Program-made: the position numbers and the translations under genes
Part shown: one piece after another, positions 34,775 through 45,541 of the stretch
Position numbering within the stretch: position 1 is the first letter of the stretch
Layout of the letters: each line of letters opens with the position of its first letter
NCBI GenBank assembly: GCA_963921195.1
Contig: OY992536.1
Span: forward strand, 286,211,530 to 286,275,529
Length of the DNA: 64,000 nt
Direction of reading: 5' to 3'
From: Pegoplata infirma
Taxonomy: Eukaryota; Arthropoda; Insecta; Diptera; Anthomyiidae
The notes under the pieces: model-generated
Told to the model about the DNA's origin: nothing
The model's input: the letters and a program-made list of their open reading frames with translations, nothing else
Database searches by the model: none

Positions 34775-35030
34775 GTATACCCTCCAACTCGAGTATGGGG
34801 GTATACTCACTTTATCATTCCGTGCGTAACGCATCAAAATATCGGTTTAGGACCCCATAAAGTATATATATTTATGATCAGTCCGTCCGTCCGTCTGTAG
34901 TTAACACGATGCAGTCCAAAATAAAAGAGACTCCCAAAATTTGGCACCAATATGTCTTATGTTCCTAGGCAGGTTAAGTTCGTAAATGCGCAAAATCGGA
35001 CCAGGGGGAAAAAGTTCCCCCTGAAGAACT
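34775..35030 (+). mobile_element. mini-me-type element, partial
   Basis: TATCATTCCGTGCGTAACGC, CCCCATAAAGTATATATATT, GTCCGTCCGTCCGTCTG, then CGATGCAGTCCAAAATAAAA. The 3' part is replaced by other sequence. Confidence 0.75.
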
Positions 35031-35318
35031 TAACCAACCTCTGAAAAACACAATATTTTTACATGATTTTTTGTGTGTTTGTTTAACAAATGACACATTT
35101 TTTTGCTACAATAAGTTCAAAGTCCTGCATTTGGACCCAGGGGATTAGAAAATGTCGTTTTTATTTGGTCCGTGGATTATTTCTGGGTGTGGATTAAAAA
35201 AATTGTTTAAATATTGATAAACTTGTATTTCTTTAGTGCAAATAGCTTAAGAATGAATTTTTCGAGAGAAATTTTTTTCCCCCAATTGACCACTGCCTTT
35301 GTCGAACATATGTATTAA

Positions 35319-35933
35319 CCCTCTAACTCCGCCACATAACGGTAATTTTTGACTTAATACTATCAAGCGTATAAAACACCCCTAAAAAGGGAAGGGCAGG
35401 GATGAAATGTTCTACAAAAATACTGGCCATAAAATTTTACTATATATGTTAGAACTTACCAAAGCCCAAAACTTAACAGAAATATCAAAAACCAGTCAAA
35501 TTCATGATTGTCCAGTAAGGGCATAGAGTAAAGAATAATATCAGAGATTTTGATAGGCCCCAAAACAATATTTCACTTTATATAAATTGGTTCTCTTAAT
35601 GTTTAAGAGAGTTTTTACATGCAATAGCATAGGCAACACTAAGAGAACCAACTTTTTGAGAGAGGAAATTAAATGGTAGCCAACCAACCTGATACCCACT
35701 GAGTAAGGGTTAATTTTTTTGTAATTTTTTTAATGCTCAATCTTGAACTTGACTTTTTTTTGAAGTTAGTGTTAATTTTCGGGCTTTGATTTGCTCTGAC
35801 GTAGTATATATTAAAATTTTATGGGCAACATTTTTGCAGAAAATTTTATCCCCGCCCTCCCCCTTTTTCGGGGGTTTTTAAAAATTGTTTATAATAGAGC
35901 CAAAAAATACCATTGTGAGAGGGAGTTAGAGGG
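35319..35933. mobile_element. piggyBac-like MITE (TTAA target)
   Basis: TTAA at 35315-35318 and 35934-35937; TIR CCCTCTAACTCC at both ends. Subterminal inverted segments (CCCCTAAAAAGGGAAGGGC and GCCCTCCCCCTTTTTCGGGG) and an internal hairpin (TTGGTTCTCTTAATGTT / AACACTAAGAGAACCAA). No transposase. Confidence 0.85.
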
Positions 35934-36023
35934 TTAATATGTTGCATAAAAAAAATTTTCATAATATTTTCAACAAAGTTGCTGAACATACCACTTAGAT
36001 GTAAATAAAACATAGTTTTATAT

Positions 36024-36352
36024 TAGAGTTGAGTCGTTCACGAACGAAATAGTTCAATTGAACTATTCATCTAACGGTTTATCTAGTTCGTTCATTTCAG
36101 CTCTTTTTTTTTAACGAAAGCCAAAACAACAAACATGATCAAAATGATTCGATCACGAACTGTTGGACGAAAACAAAAATTTACTGATTTGAACTAGATG
36201 AACGACCAACAGACATAATCAAAATGATTCGTTTACGAACTGTTGAACGAAAACAACAAAAGAGCGATTGAACTAGATGAACGAACTAGGTCTTTTATTT
36301 GAAATGAACGAAAATGAGCGCTCACTCAATTGAACGATTAAGCACAGGTCTA
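36024..36352. mobile_element. hAT-like MITE with GAACGA subterminal repeats
   Basis: TAGAGTTGAGTCGTTC start and GATTAAGCACAGGTCTA end, flanked by GTTTTATAT at 36015-36023 and 36353-36361 (8-9 bp duplication). Many GAACGA/TCGTTC words throughout. The TIRs are only weakly similar, so the family call is less sure than the TSD. Confidence 0.75.
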
Positions 36353-36595
36353 GTTTTATATACCGATGTGCTTAAAGAACAGGCCAAAGCTGGGAAACTT
36401 TAACCGCCTCTAAAATAAAACTCTGATGTGAACTTTCAAAATGCCGACACACGTGTATCTTTTTGTTGGTCACCTTTACTAGAATCAATCATCCCAACCA
36501 CTTAATTTTGGAAAAAGTTTAAAATTATTGTACAGTGTTATTAAAAAAATAATATTACAACAACCCAGTTTAGTCCGGAATTCGATCCAGGGAAA

Positions 36596-36740
36596 AATAT
36601 TCTTGACTGTATGCAAAAATATGCAAATAATAATCGGAATAATGCAGAAAATATGTTTTCACAGAAATTTGCAAAAACAAATCGATGCCATTTTAACGCA
36701 AATTTCAAGATTCGGATATCGTTTGTAGACTATCGATAAA
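36596..36740 (+). mobile_element. relic of the TATGCA hAT family
   Basis: AAAATATGCAAATAATAATC and AACAAATCGATGCCATTTTA followed by CGCAAATTTCAAGATTCG match the right part of 25936-27030 (about 26880-26965). Confidence 0.7.
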
Positions 36741-38355
36741 AAACTTGAATTTGACAGTGAATTCCGTCCAACTGCTAACAAACAAAGATAAGGCAAGCGT
36801 TTAAAGTGTTTGTATGCAAAAGGTTCCTTACTTTCGGGGTTCTGCTGCCTCCCCCGTTGGACCGCCAAGCACCGACTTCCCAACTGAATCTCAATAATAC
36901 GTTAGCTATGGCCATTATAAATTTAATGGCTATCAGTCCAGTATTTACTGAATGGCTGAGTTATTTTCAAAAAAAATAGCCATTTATTCCACCGTGCCGT
37001 GAAGGATACATTAAAATACATACATGCTTCATCCCTCCCCAAAAATGCCATAACATTTAAAAAATGTTTTTCATTCCAATCAATTTAAAAAAAAATTGCA
37101 ATGTCATAATTCATTTGTCATATATTGTCTTTATTATGATATGCATTATTTTTTTTTTTTTTTTTAACAAAAAATATGAAAAATTATTTTCATTGCGCAC
37201 GCGTGCCATCTGTCAAATATATTTTTAGAGTGTGTCATTTTTAACTTTTTCAGTTATGATTTTTTTTTGTTTTTTTTTTAGTTTTATATGAAAAGTATAC
37301 GTTTTTAATAGAAATCAAAATCTCATAAATGTGCCAAGCTAATAAACAATTTTGATTTATTATCTTGTACACACAACGCAACTCATACACAACAATGTTG
37401 TACAGATATACAATATACATACATATACAATATACAATATCATTCATAACATTTCAAATAAACGACTAGAAAAACAAAATATCACTCGAAATTATTATAA
37501 ACTACAACATCACAATCACTTGCATTTTATATGTCATAGTCGTAGTTGTCATTTATAGCAAATTGTTTAGATATTTTTACAGTAGGTTGGAGTGATTTTT
37601 AATTTTTTATGATTTGCAAAAATAGGCTAGGGACAAAAAAGTGTAAAGATGCAGCTCAATCTGATTTAAATTCAGCTTAAAGATATGAAAATCGAGAGAG
37701 AAAAGTTATTTTTCATACCAGCACAACTCTCTTTTTATATTTTTTATTTTTCAATAAAAAATTAAACAAAAAAAGATTTTCAAAAGATTTGTTGAAAAAA
37801 GTATTTAAAACAAAAGTTTTTCAAAAGCTGACTTAAAGCCAATTGAGCTAAAACTTTAATGAGCTAATTTGTAAAACCATTAAAACTGGTCCGCCTTTTT
37901 TTGAAAACAGTAAAAAATCGCTCCGGTTTATTATGCATACTAGAACGTTTTCAAAATTTTTCGTTTATGTCAAAAAGAAGGCGTCATTTTGTCAGTATTT
38001 TTCATAATTTTCTTAAAATGCGTTGTGTCATGATACCAAGGTGTTGATTTGTAGTTCATTTAATAAAAATATATTTTAGTTTTATATCTCTTTTGAATAC
38101 TTTAAATGGTTAACAACATTGTTTATCATTTTTTATTTTTATTAGAATTATGATTTGTCATAATGAATAGCAAAGGAGTGGTAATAATTTAATATCAAAT
38201 AAAAATTTTTATTTTAATAAATGGAAAGGCTGGTTATGGTGGAACTTTTGCATGAAGAACAAAATAATTTAATATATTTTTGCAACTGTCAAATTGGCAT
38301 CAGACATTTTTCACTAAACAAAAAACTTGAAACATTACAAACCTTTATAAAAAAT
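36741..38355. other. unique-looking AT-rich sequence
   Basis: A short more GC-rich patch at 36830-36880 (CTGCCTCCCCCGTTGGACCG) is not recognised. ATACATACATATACAATATA microsatellite near 37411. No gene supported. Confidence 0.4.
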
Positions 38356-38700
38356 TCTAGCCAACAGTAATTTTCTATTATCGATAACTATAAAATTTTT
38401 TGTTATCGATATAACGATTGCTATGGAGTTTTTGATATGAAATTTTCTGTTACCGATAATAGAAAATTTTCATTATAAAATTCTATAGTTATCGATATAT
38501 CGATTTCAGAAAAAAATGGTATAGAAAATTATAGAATATTTTTCGATAACTATAGAATTTTTTGTTATCAATGCATCGATAACTATAAAATTTTTTATAA
38601 AAAATATTCAATATCGAGATAACAATAAAATTTTCTGTATATTACTTTCTGTTACCGATATATCGATAACTATAGAATTTTCTAAAGAAAGATATAAAAA
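38356..38700. repeat. 47-bp TATCGATA satellite, block 4
   Basis: Units in mixed orientation (TTACCGATATATCGATAACT on plus; TAGTTATCGATATATCGATT on minus). Confidence 0.85.
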
Positions 38701-39870
38701 AAATCGAGTCTATAATTACAGCGCTCAACTTTCATTTTCCTGTTTGAATTCTGATGATCATTTTAGTAGACTTTGATTTCCTGATTCCAAATCTGTTCTC
38801 CAAATTTTCCCATCACGTCCAGATTCACGGTTGAAAATGCGAAAAATTACGATTTTTGCATTATTTGAAAACCTGCCCAACAGCCATTCAGTGGAATACA
38901 AATCTGGTATAAAGCGCAAAAGTATTTTTTGTCTATGGTCTCCAAAATAGAACACAATTTTTTTAAAATTATTACGATGGGTTGGGGTTTACTTGCGTTT
39001 TAAAATGATACTGATAAAATTACCATTTTTGTAAAATTTACCCTTAGTTTTGTGATATTTTTCAAAGAAAAACTCCAAAAAATAAATATTTTACAAAATT
39101 AGGTTTTCTGTGTCATTTTTTGTATAAACCGGAAGATATCTTTAGTTGGTTTAAAAGTCAATAAGAAAGAATGAACTTTTGCCTAAATTTTGAGCTCATC
39201 GCAGTAAAGATTGATCATCTGGTTTTTGTTTTAGAGCCTTTTAAAAATGGTGTTTCTTCTAATTTTTTTGACAGTGTTTTTTTAAAATGAATGTTTGGCC
39301 AATAATAGTGCAACAACTTCAAATTTTTTTCATAATATTTTTGAGATCATAGTTCAATTCTACTCTCACGCTTTATACCAAATTTTTATTCCACCCAGCG
39401 GCTGCTGTGCAGGCTTTCAAAAAAGGCAAAAATCGCGTTTTTTTCGTATTTTCAACCGCGAATAATTAAAATTCTAGACATGAGCCTCTGTTCTGTCTTG
39501 CACAACTTTTCAATTCACATGAAAATTTCCGAATCACATGAAATCAAGTTTAGTGTTTTGTTGATAACGTTTTCATTCAAAGTTGAAATTGAATAATTAA
39601 AATTTAAAAAATTATAAGGAAAAAAGTGCATTCGTTTTACTTTCACCAAATTTTATTTATGTGAAACAAAACGAAAAACAATTTCGGATGTGAAATCTAG
39701 AACACCAAAAAAAATTCGGAAATTTTCAATTTCACATTTTTTATGTGAATTACTTTTTTTGGAACAGCGGCCATGGTGGAAAAATTTGGAGCACGGATTT
39801 GGAATCAGCGAATCAAAATCATTAAAAATTTTATGTGAAACTTCAAACCGGAGCCAAAAACCTTCGATTT
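38701..39870. mobile_element. fold-back element inserted in satellite
   Basis: Left arm (about 38772-38930: CTGATTCCAAATCTG, CTCCAAATTTT, CGGTTGAAAATGCG, GGTATAAAGCGC) is mirrored at the right (about 39375-39480 and 39775-39830: CGCTTTATACC, CGTATTTTCAACCG, AAAATTTGGAGCACGG, GGATTTGGAATCAG). A block of about 280 bases (39490-39765) interrupts the right arm. No coding function recognised. Confidence 0.72.
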
Positions 39871-40394
39871 GTTAATCGGTGTTATCAATAAATCGATAAC
39901 AAATAGCTTTCTATAGAAAATTTTCTGTAGAACATTCTATAGTCATTGATAAAAAAAAGTAGAAAATTTTATAGTTATTGATATATTCCGATAACTATAC
40001 AACTTTTCAAAAAAAAAAATTCTGAAATCGATATATCGGTAATTTTAGAACAGATATCTCGACATCAATAACTATAAAAATTTCTACAGATAACTAAAGA
40101 ATTTTCTATAAAAAATTCTTTGGTTATTGGAACAACGAAAAAAAATATTTTCTTTTGAAAATTCTAATGTGATCGGTTACACAACTTTTTTTTATCGAAA
40201 ATTCTGTAGATATAAATGTATCGATAACAGAAAATTTTCTATAGAAACTAGTGTAGTTATCGATATACCGATAAAAGTGTCTTTAGTTATTGAAATTTTG
40301 ATAAAAGAAAATTTTCTATAGTTATCGATATATCGATAACAAACAAATTTTTTACTGAAAATTCCAGAATCATCGATAACAGAAAAAAATTATA
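39871..40394 (-). repeat. 47-bp TATCGATA satellite, block 5
   Basis: Minus-oriented units. 40128-40290 is mirrored at 41146-41300. Confidence 0.88.
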
Positions 40395-40396
40395 TA

Positions 40397-41088
40397 CCCA
40401 GTTGGAAGCGTCCTCGAGCCATCCTCAGTGACGGAGTGGTGACATGTTAGAATCATTGCTGACATCCACAAGACATCTCTATGTACTGGGTTGAGGACAG
40501 TTTCATACAATTTTTCAAAATGTCCTCACTCAAAGTCAGCAGTGGTGAGGGCTGACCTTCTGGGGACATGTCACCTAAGACTTTTTTGGGGAAATGTCTG
40601 ACGTAAGTCATGCGAAAATACAAAAATTTTTCGTATTTCCTTTAATTTTTACTTTTATCCATTTCCTTTATAAATTATCTTTCTCATATTTAGAAAAAAC
40701 TTTTCGCCTGTTTTAGTCTCAACTGGATTTGAACCTGGAACCTCCAGTTTATTAGTCCCACATCTAACTACTTGTTCCTAACTTTATTTTAAAAATTGTT
40801 TGTCTATTTATTACTTTTATTCTACTTGTTAGATTTTGATTTTATTTTAAATAAATCGATAACATTGCCATCTTTTTCTTGAAAATTGAAGAGTTGCCCA
40901 GATTTAAAAATCTAATTTAATATACTGCTATTCTGAAGACATTTTTAGACGTCTTAGAGGAATTGTCCACAATCTTAAAGCAAACATTCAGTGCTGACAA
41001 TATTTGGACATGTCATCAAGGATTACCTATGATTTATCTGAACCTGAAGACTGTGGAAATTTCCTCAGTGACACATTTTCCAACTGGG
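40397..41088. mobile_element. 692-bp TA-flanked MITE with B-box-like sequence
   Basis: TIR CCCAGTTGGAA at both ends, TA at 40395-40396 and 41089-41090. The minus strand contains GGTTCAAATCC (40725-40735), an exact Pol III B-box consensus, in a tRNA-like context, but a cloverleaf is not convincing. Sits exactly where the satellite changes orientation. Confidence 0.78.
40720..40795 (-). other. tRNA-like segment with B-box match
   Basis: GTTAGATGTGGGACTAATAA then CTGGAGGTTCCAGGTTCAAA in minus sense resembles the D-arm to T-arm half of a tRNA, but T-stem pairing fails at two of five positions. Read as a decayed tRNA-derived piece or coincidence, not a tRNA gene. Confidence 0.3.
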
Positions 41089-43176
41089 TATGTAGCTATC
41101 GATTTTTACAAACCAGAAAATATACCTATTGAAAATTCTATAACACTTTTATCGGTATATCGATAACTACACTAGTTTCTATAGAAAATTTTCTGTTATC
41201 GATACATTTATAACTACAGAATTTCGATAAAAAAAGTTGTGTAACCGATCACATTAGAATTTTCAAAAGAAAATATTTTTTTTCGTTTTTGCTATAAATC
41301 GATAACTTTAGAATTTTTTATAAAAAAAAATTCTGTTACCGATAAATGAAATATAGAGAATTTCCCTTAGAAAACTTTCTATTATCGGTTTATCGATTTG
41401 TGGGTTAGATATACCGATAATTATAGTTTTTTCTTCTCTTATCGGTAACTGTGGAATTTTAAGTAAACTAGTATTTTCTTTTATCGATAACTGAAGAAAG
41501 TTTCTGTTATCAAAAGTTTCTGTAACTAAAAACTTTTTTTACCTGTATATCGATAAATATCGTATTTTCTAAAAAAAGATCTATTATCGACAACTTTAGA
41601 ATTTTCTTAAAAGAATGGTGTGTTATCGACAAATCAATAACTACAGAATTTTCAAAATTTACTTTTCTCTTTGTTCATTTTACTATAAATTTTTTTAATG
41701 AAAATTTTTTGTTACTATATATCGATAACTATAGAATTTTCTATAGAACAAATTTTCAATTTAGCGATAACAAGAAAATTTTCTCAAAAAAGTTTCTGTA
41801 TTCGATTTATCGATTACTACAGAATGTTCTTAAGAAAATTTTCTGGATTAGATTTATCGATATCTATAGAATTTTGTTTTCTGTTTTCGATATTTCTGGA
41901 ATTTTAAGTACAATATATCGATACCTAAAGACATTTTTATCGGTACATCAATAACTATAGAATTGTGTGTAGAAAATTTCCAGTTATCGACAGCTTTAAA
42001 ATTATCTTAAGAAAATTGTGAGTTGTCGATTGTCGATAACTATAGAATATTTAAAAAACAATTTTTTTTGTTGTTCCTTTAGCAATAGAATTTTCTACTT
42101 AAAATTTTCTGCTGCAATATATCAATATCTATAGAATTTTCATAAAAAAAATTTCTGTTATCGATTTACCGATAACAAGAGAATTTTCTGTTATCTTGTT
42201 TTCTCTAGAAAATTTTTTGTTGTCGGTTTATCGATTACTATAAAATTAACTATAGAAAATTATCTGGTTTATCTGGTATATCTCTATAACTATAGATTTT
42301 TTTTATGTTAGCTATAACTCTATAGAAAATTTTCCGATATCGATATATTGGTAACTATAAAATTTTTTATAAAAAATTTAAAATTTTTAACTTAAAAAAA
42401 AAAGATTTTCTTTTCTCGTTGTTCCTATAACTGTAAAATTTTTTATAGAAAATTTTCTGTTATCGATATTTCGGGAATTTTAAGTAAAAAATATCGATAA
42501 CTAAAAACATCTTTATCGGTATATCAATTACTACAGAACTTTGTATAGAAAATGTTCGGTTATTGGTAGCTTTAGAATTCTCTTAAGGAAATTGTGTGTT
42601 ATCGATAACTATAGAATATTTAAAAGAAAATTTTCTTTTTTCATTGTTCCTTTTACTATAGAATTTTCTATTGAAAATTATCTGTTACAATATATCGATA
42701 TCTATAGAGGTTTCTGTAAAAAAAATTCTGTTTTCGATGAATCGAATTTTCTCTAGAACATTTTTTGTAGTCGATTTATCGATTACTGTAGAATTTACCA
42801 TAGAAAATTATCTGGTTTAGATATATCGATAACTATAGATCTTTTTTGTGTTATCGATAACTCGATATCGATAGGAACAACGAAAAAGAGTTTCTTTTTC
42901 GTTGTTGCTATAACTGTAGGTTTTTCTATGGAAAATTTTCTGTTATCCATATATCAAAAACTACAGAATTTTTAACAGAAAAAATTTTCTATTATCGATT
43001 TATCGATAAATAGAGAATTTTCTATAGAAAATTTATTGTTGTCGTTGTTCTTATAACTGTAGAATTTTCTACAGAAAATTTTCTGTTAGCGATAACTATA
43101 GAATTTTCTACAGAATTTTTTTTCATCGATTTATCTATAACTAAAGAATTTTCTATACAAAATTTAATGTTATCGA

Positions 43177-43220
43177 GTGGTATCACAATACGCCTCATAG
43201 TCTATGTAGACAACCTAACC
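43177..43220 (+). mobile_element. 44-bp 5'-truncated retro-insertion with 12-bp TSD
   Basis: GTGGTATCACAATACGCCTC to GACAACCTAACC is foreign to the satellite and resembles the 3' tails (GTGGTATCACAAT...CCTAACCTAA) of dipteran non-LTR/SINE elements. TAATGTTATCGA flanks it on both sides (43165-43176 and 43221-43232). Confidence 0.8.
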
Positions 43221-43378
43221 TAATGTTATCGATTACTATGGTGAATTTTCTAATAATGCTTTATCGATTTCTATAAAAAATTTTCTGTTATTAGTTTATC
43301 GATAAACATAATTTTCTATCCACAATTTTCTGTTACGGTTACATCGAATAACAATGGAATTTTCTACAAAAAACTTAC

Positions 43379-43662
43379 TGTTATCGATATATCGATATCT
43401 ATAGAATTTTTCGGCTTCTTTAAAATATATCAAGTGCAATTGAATTTCCTTTAAAAATTTTCTATTATCGGTAAATTGATATCAACAGAATCTCCTATAT
43501 ATAATCGAATAACTATGGAAGTTTCTACAAAAAATTTTTTTTCTGTTATCGATATATTGATATCTATAGAACTTTTCGGCTTCTTTAAAATATATCGAGT
43601 GCAATTGAATTTCCTTTAAAAATTTTCTATTATCGGTAAATTGATATCAACAGAATCTCCTA
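43379..43662 (+). repeat. 165-bp tandem duplication inside the satellite
   Basis: TCGGCTTCTTTAAAATATAT, AGTGCAATTGAATTTCCTTT and GGTAAATTGATATCAACAGA occur twice, 165 bases apart, with only a few differences. Younger than the surrounding units. Confidence 0.9.
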
Positions 43663-44170
43663 ACTATATAATTTTCTTTGGAAAATTTTCTTTTTTCGAT
43701 AACTATATTAAGCATTTGCTATAGAAAATGTTATGTCATCGATATAGCGATAACTATAAAATTTTGAATAAATTGTCTGTTATCGTAATATCGATAAATA
43801 TAGAGGCTCCTATAGAAAATTACCAGTTATCGATAACTTAATTATGAATATTTCGACAAATAAATAATTTTCTAAAGAAATATTCCAATATTTTTTGACG
43901 CAATTCTACAGCAATCGATAACTGTAGAAATTTCTATATAAAATTTCACTTATCTCTAACTATAAAATTTTTTAAAGAAAATTTTCTGTTATCGATAACT
44001 TTTCTATAGAAAATTTAACTATAGAATTTTCTTTAAAAAAACTTATGTTAGTGATCAATCAATATCAATAACTACAGAATTTGCTAAAGAAAATTTTCTG
44101 TTATCGATAACAACAGAATTTGCAAAAGAAATTTTTCTATTATTGATATATCGATAACTATCGCATGTTT

Positions 44171-45329
44171 GAGACAAAGTTAACCTTTTATAAGTCTCTT
44201 TTTATAAATTCTGTCTAAAAAGATTACATTTAGCTAATCCGGTTTTTGTGTGAAAATTAGATTTTACTCGCATATCCTTTTTTCATTTTAGTTTTATGTG
44301 CTTTTGCATTTAAACAAAGGATCAGTCATGTGTGTCACATAGTTTTTTTTTTTAGCCAAAGAGTCAAAGTAAAACCCTGATGAATAGTGTGTTAATTGCT
44401 GACAGACCAAAAGTGACAGATCTTTTCACACACATACAACTGAAAAAAGCAAAAATATCTCTATGTATACGATTAAAATAAAACAGGACTTTGTTCACAT
44501 ATCACATTTGAGTACATTCACCAAACTCCCTTCATTATTGTATGTTTAATTATTTCGTTTCATAACTAAAAGGTCCTTATTTTTGTTGTTGCTGTTTTAG
44601 ATTTCTTTTTTTAAACAAATTGCAACAAATATGACATTTATCCTTTTTTTCCTGTTTTATTTGGTGGTTGACTTTTTGTCAAAATTCTAGAAATTCATCA
44701 TCTGTGCTTAGCTCATCATTGTCATTCTCATCATCATCATCATAATAATCGTTAGCGTATTGTTTAAACATCCACTGTGTATGTCCTTTTTGTCATGATA
44801 ATCAACAACTCAGCTGTTGTATGAATTTTAGATTTTTCTCGTTATTTTCTTTTTATCCCTTTTTGGTATTTTTTTGTTATTTTTCATGTTTAGTTGAAAG
44901 TGAAATTGACTTTTTGACAATTATTAGTTTTTGTTTGCTAAATTGTTTGTTATTCTTTGTGATTTGTATGTGAGATTTTATTTTTTTCTTCCATTTGAAT
45001 TCGTTTTGTTCGTGGACATTATTAACAGTTATCAGGAGTCTGAGGGGGTTTAAGAGTTCAAATCACAAAAGTTTTATAAAAGTATTTTTTGAAAGAGTTT
45101 CCATGTTTTTAATGTACGTGATGTTTATTTTTTGTATTTAATTTTTATGTAATACGTCTCCTGTTAACCTAATTTTTGTTTAAAGTTTGTTTTTATGTGA
45201 TTTGTAAAGAAATCATTATAATGTTGACTTAAATCGAAGTTAAAAACAGGAAATGTTATATTTTCTGCTTGCTGGGAGATGTGATTTTTTCAACAATTTT
45301 TTTTTGTATTTAAACCAAATTCACACGTT
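44171..45329. other. unique-looking sequence between opposite satellite orientations
   Basis: T-rich with TTGTTGTTGCTGTTTTAG and TCATCATCATCATAATAATC words. Plus-oriented satellite ends on its left and minus-oriented satellite starts on its right. No gene seen. Confidence 0.5.
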
Positions 45330-45539
45330 AATTCTGTAGTTATCGATAACAGAAAAAGTGCTATAGGATATTTTATATTTTATATTTAGCAATAAATCGA
45401 TAACAGAAAATTTTTAGTTATTAATTAATCGCAAAAAGAAATTTTTCTATAGTCATCGATTTATCGATAACAAAAAATTTCCTTTAGAAATTTTATAGTT
45501 ATTAATGTATCGATAACAAAAAAACTTCTAGGTTATCAA
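45330..45539 (-). repeat. 47-bp TATCGATA satellite, block 7
   Basis: Minus orientation (GTAGTTATCGATAACAGAAA). Confidence 0.88.
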
Positions 45540-45541
45540 TA

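Larger units (their letters stand above)
41091..44170 (+). repeat. 47-bp TATCGATA satellite, block 6, with higher-order repeats
   Basis: Plus orientation. Higher-order copies begin at GGAATTTTAAGTA near 41453, 41898 and 42474 and share the same unit order, including TCTTAAGAAAATTGTG-like and TTGTTCC variants. A separate 165-bp tandem duplication lies at 43379-43662. A 44-bp retro-insertion is at 43177-43220. Confidence 0.93.

Noticed and set aside
37250..37558. Overlapping Tyr/Ile-rich frames
   Set aside because: They lie over an ATACATATACAATATA microsatellite.
40720..40795. tRNA gene
   Set aside because: B box matches but the T-stem and cloverleaf do not pair properly.
43205..43225. CCTAACCTAA as telomeric repeat
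   Set aside because: Only two units, bounded by a target duplication; better read as a retroelement tail.
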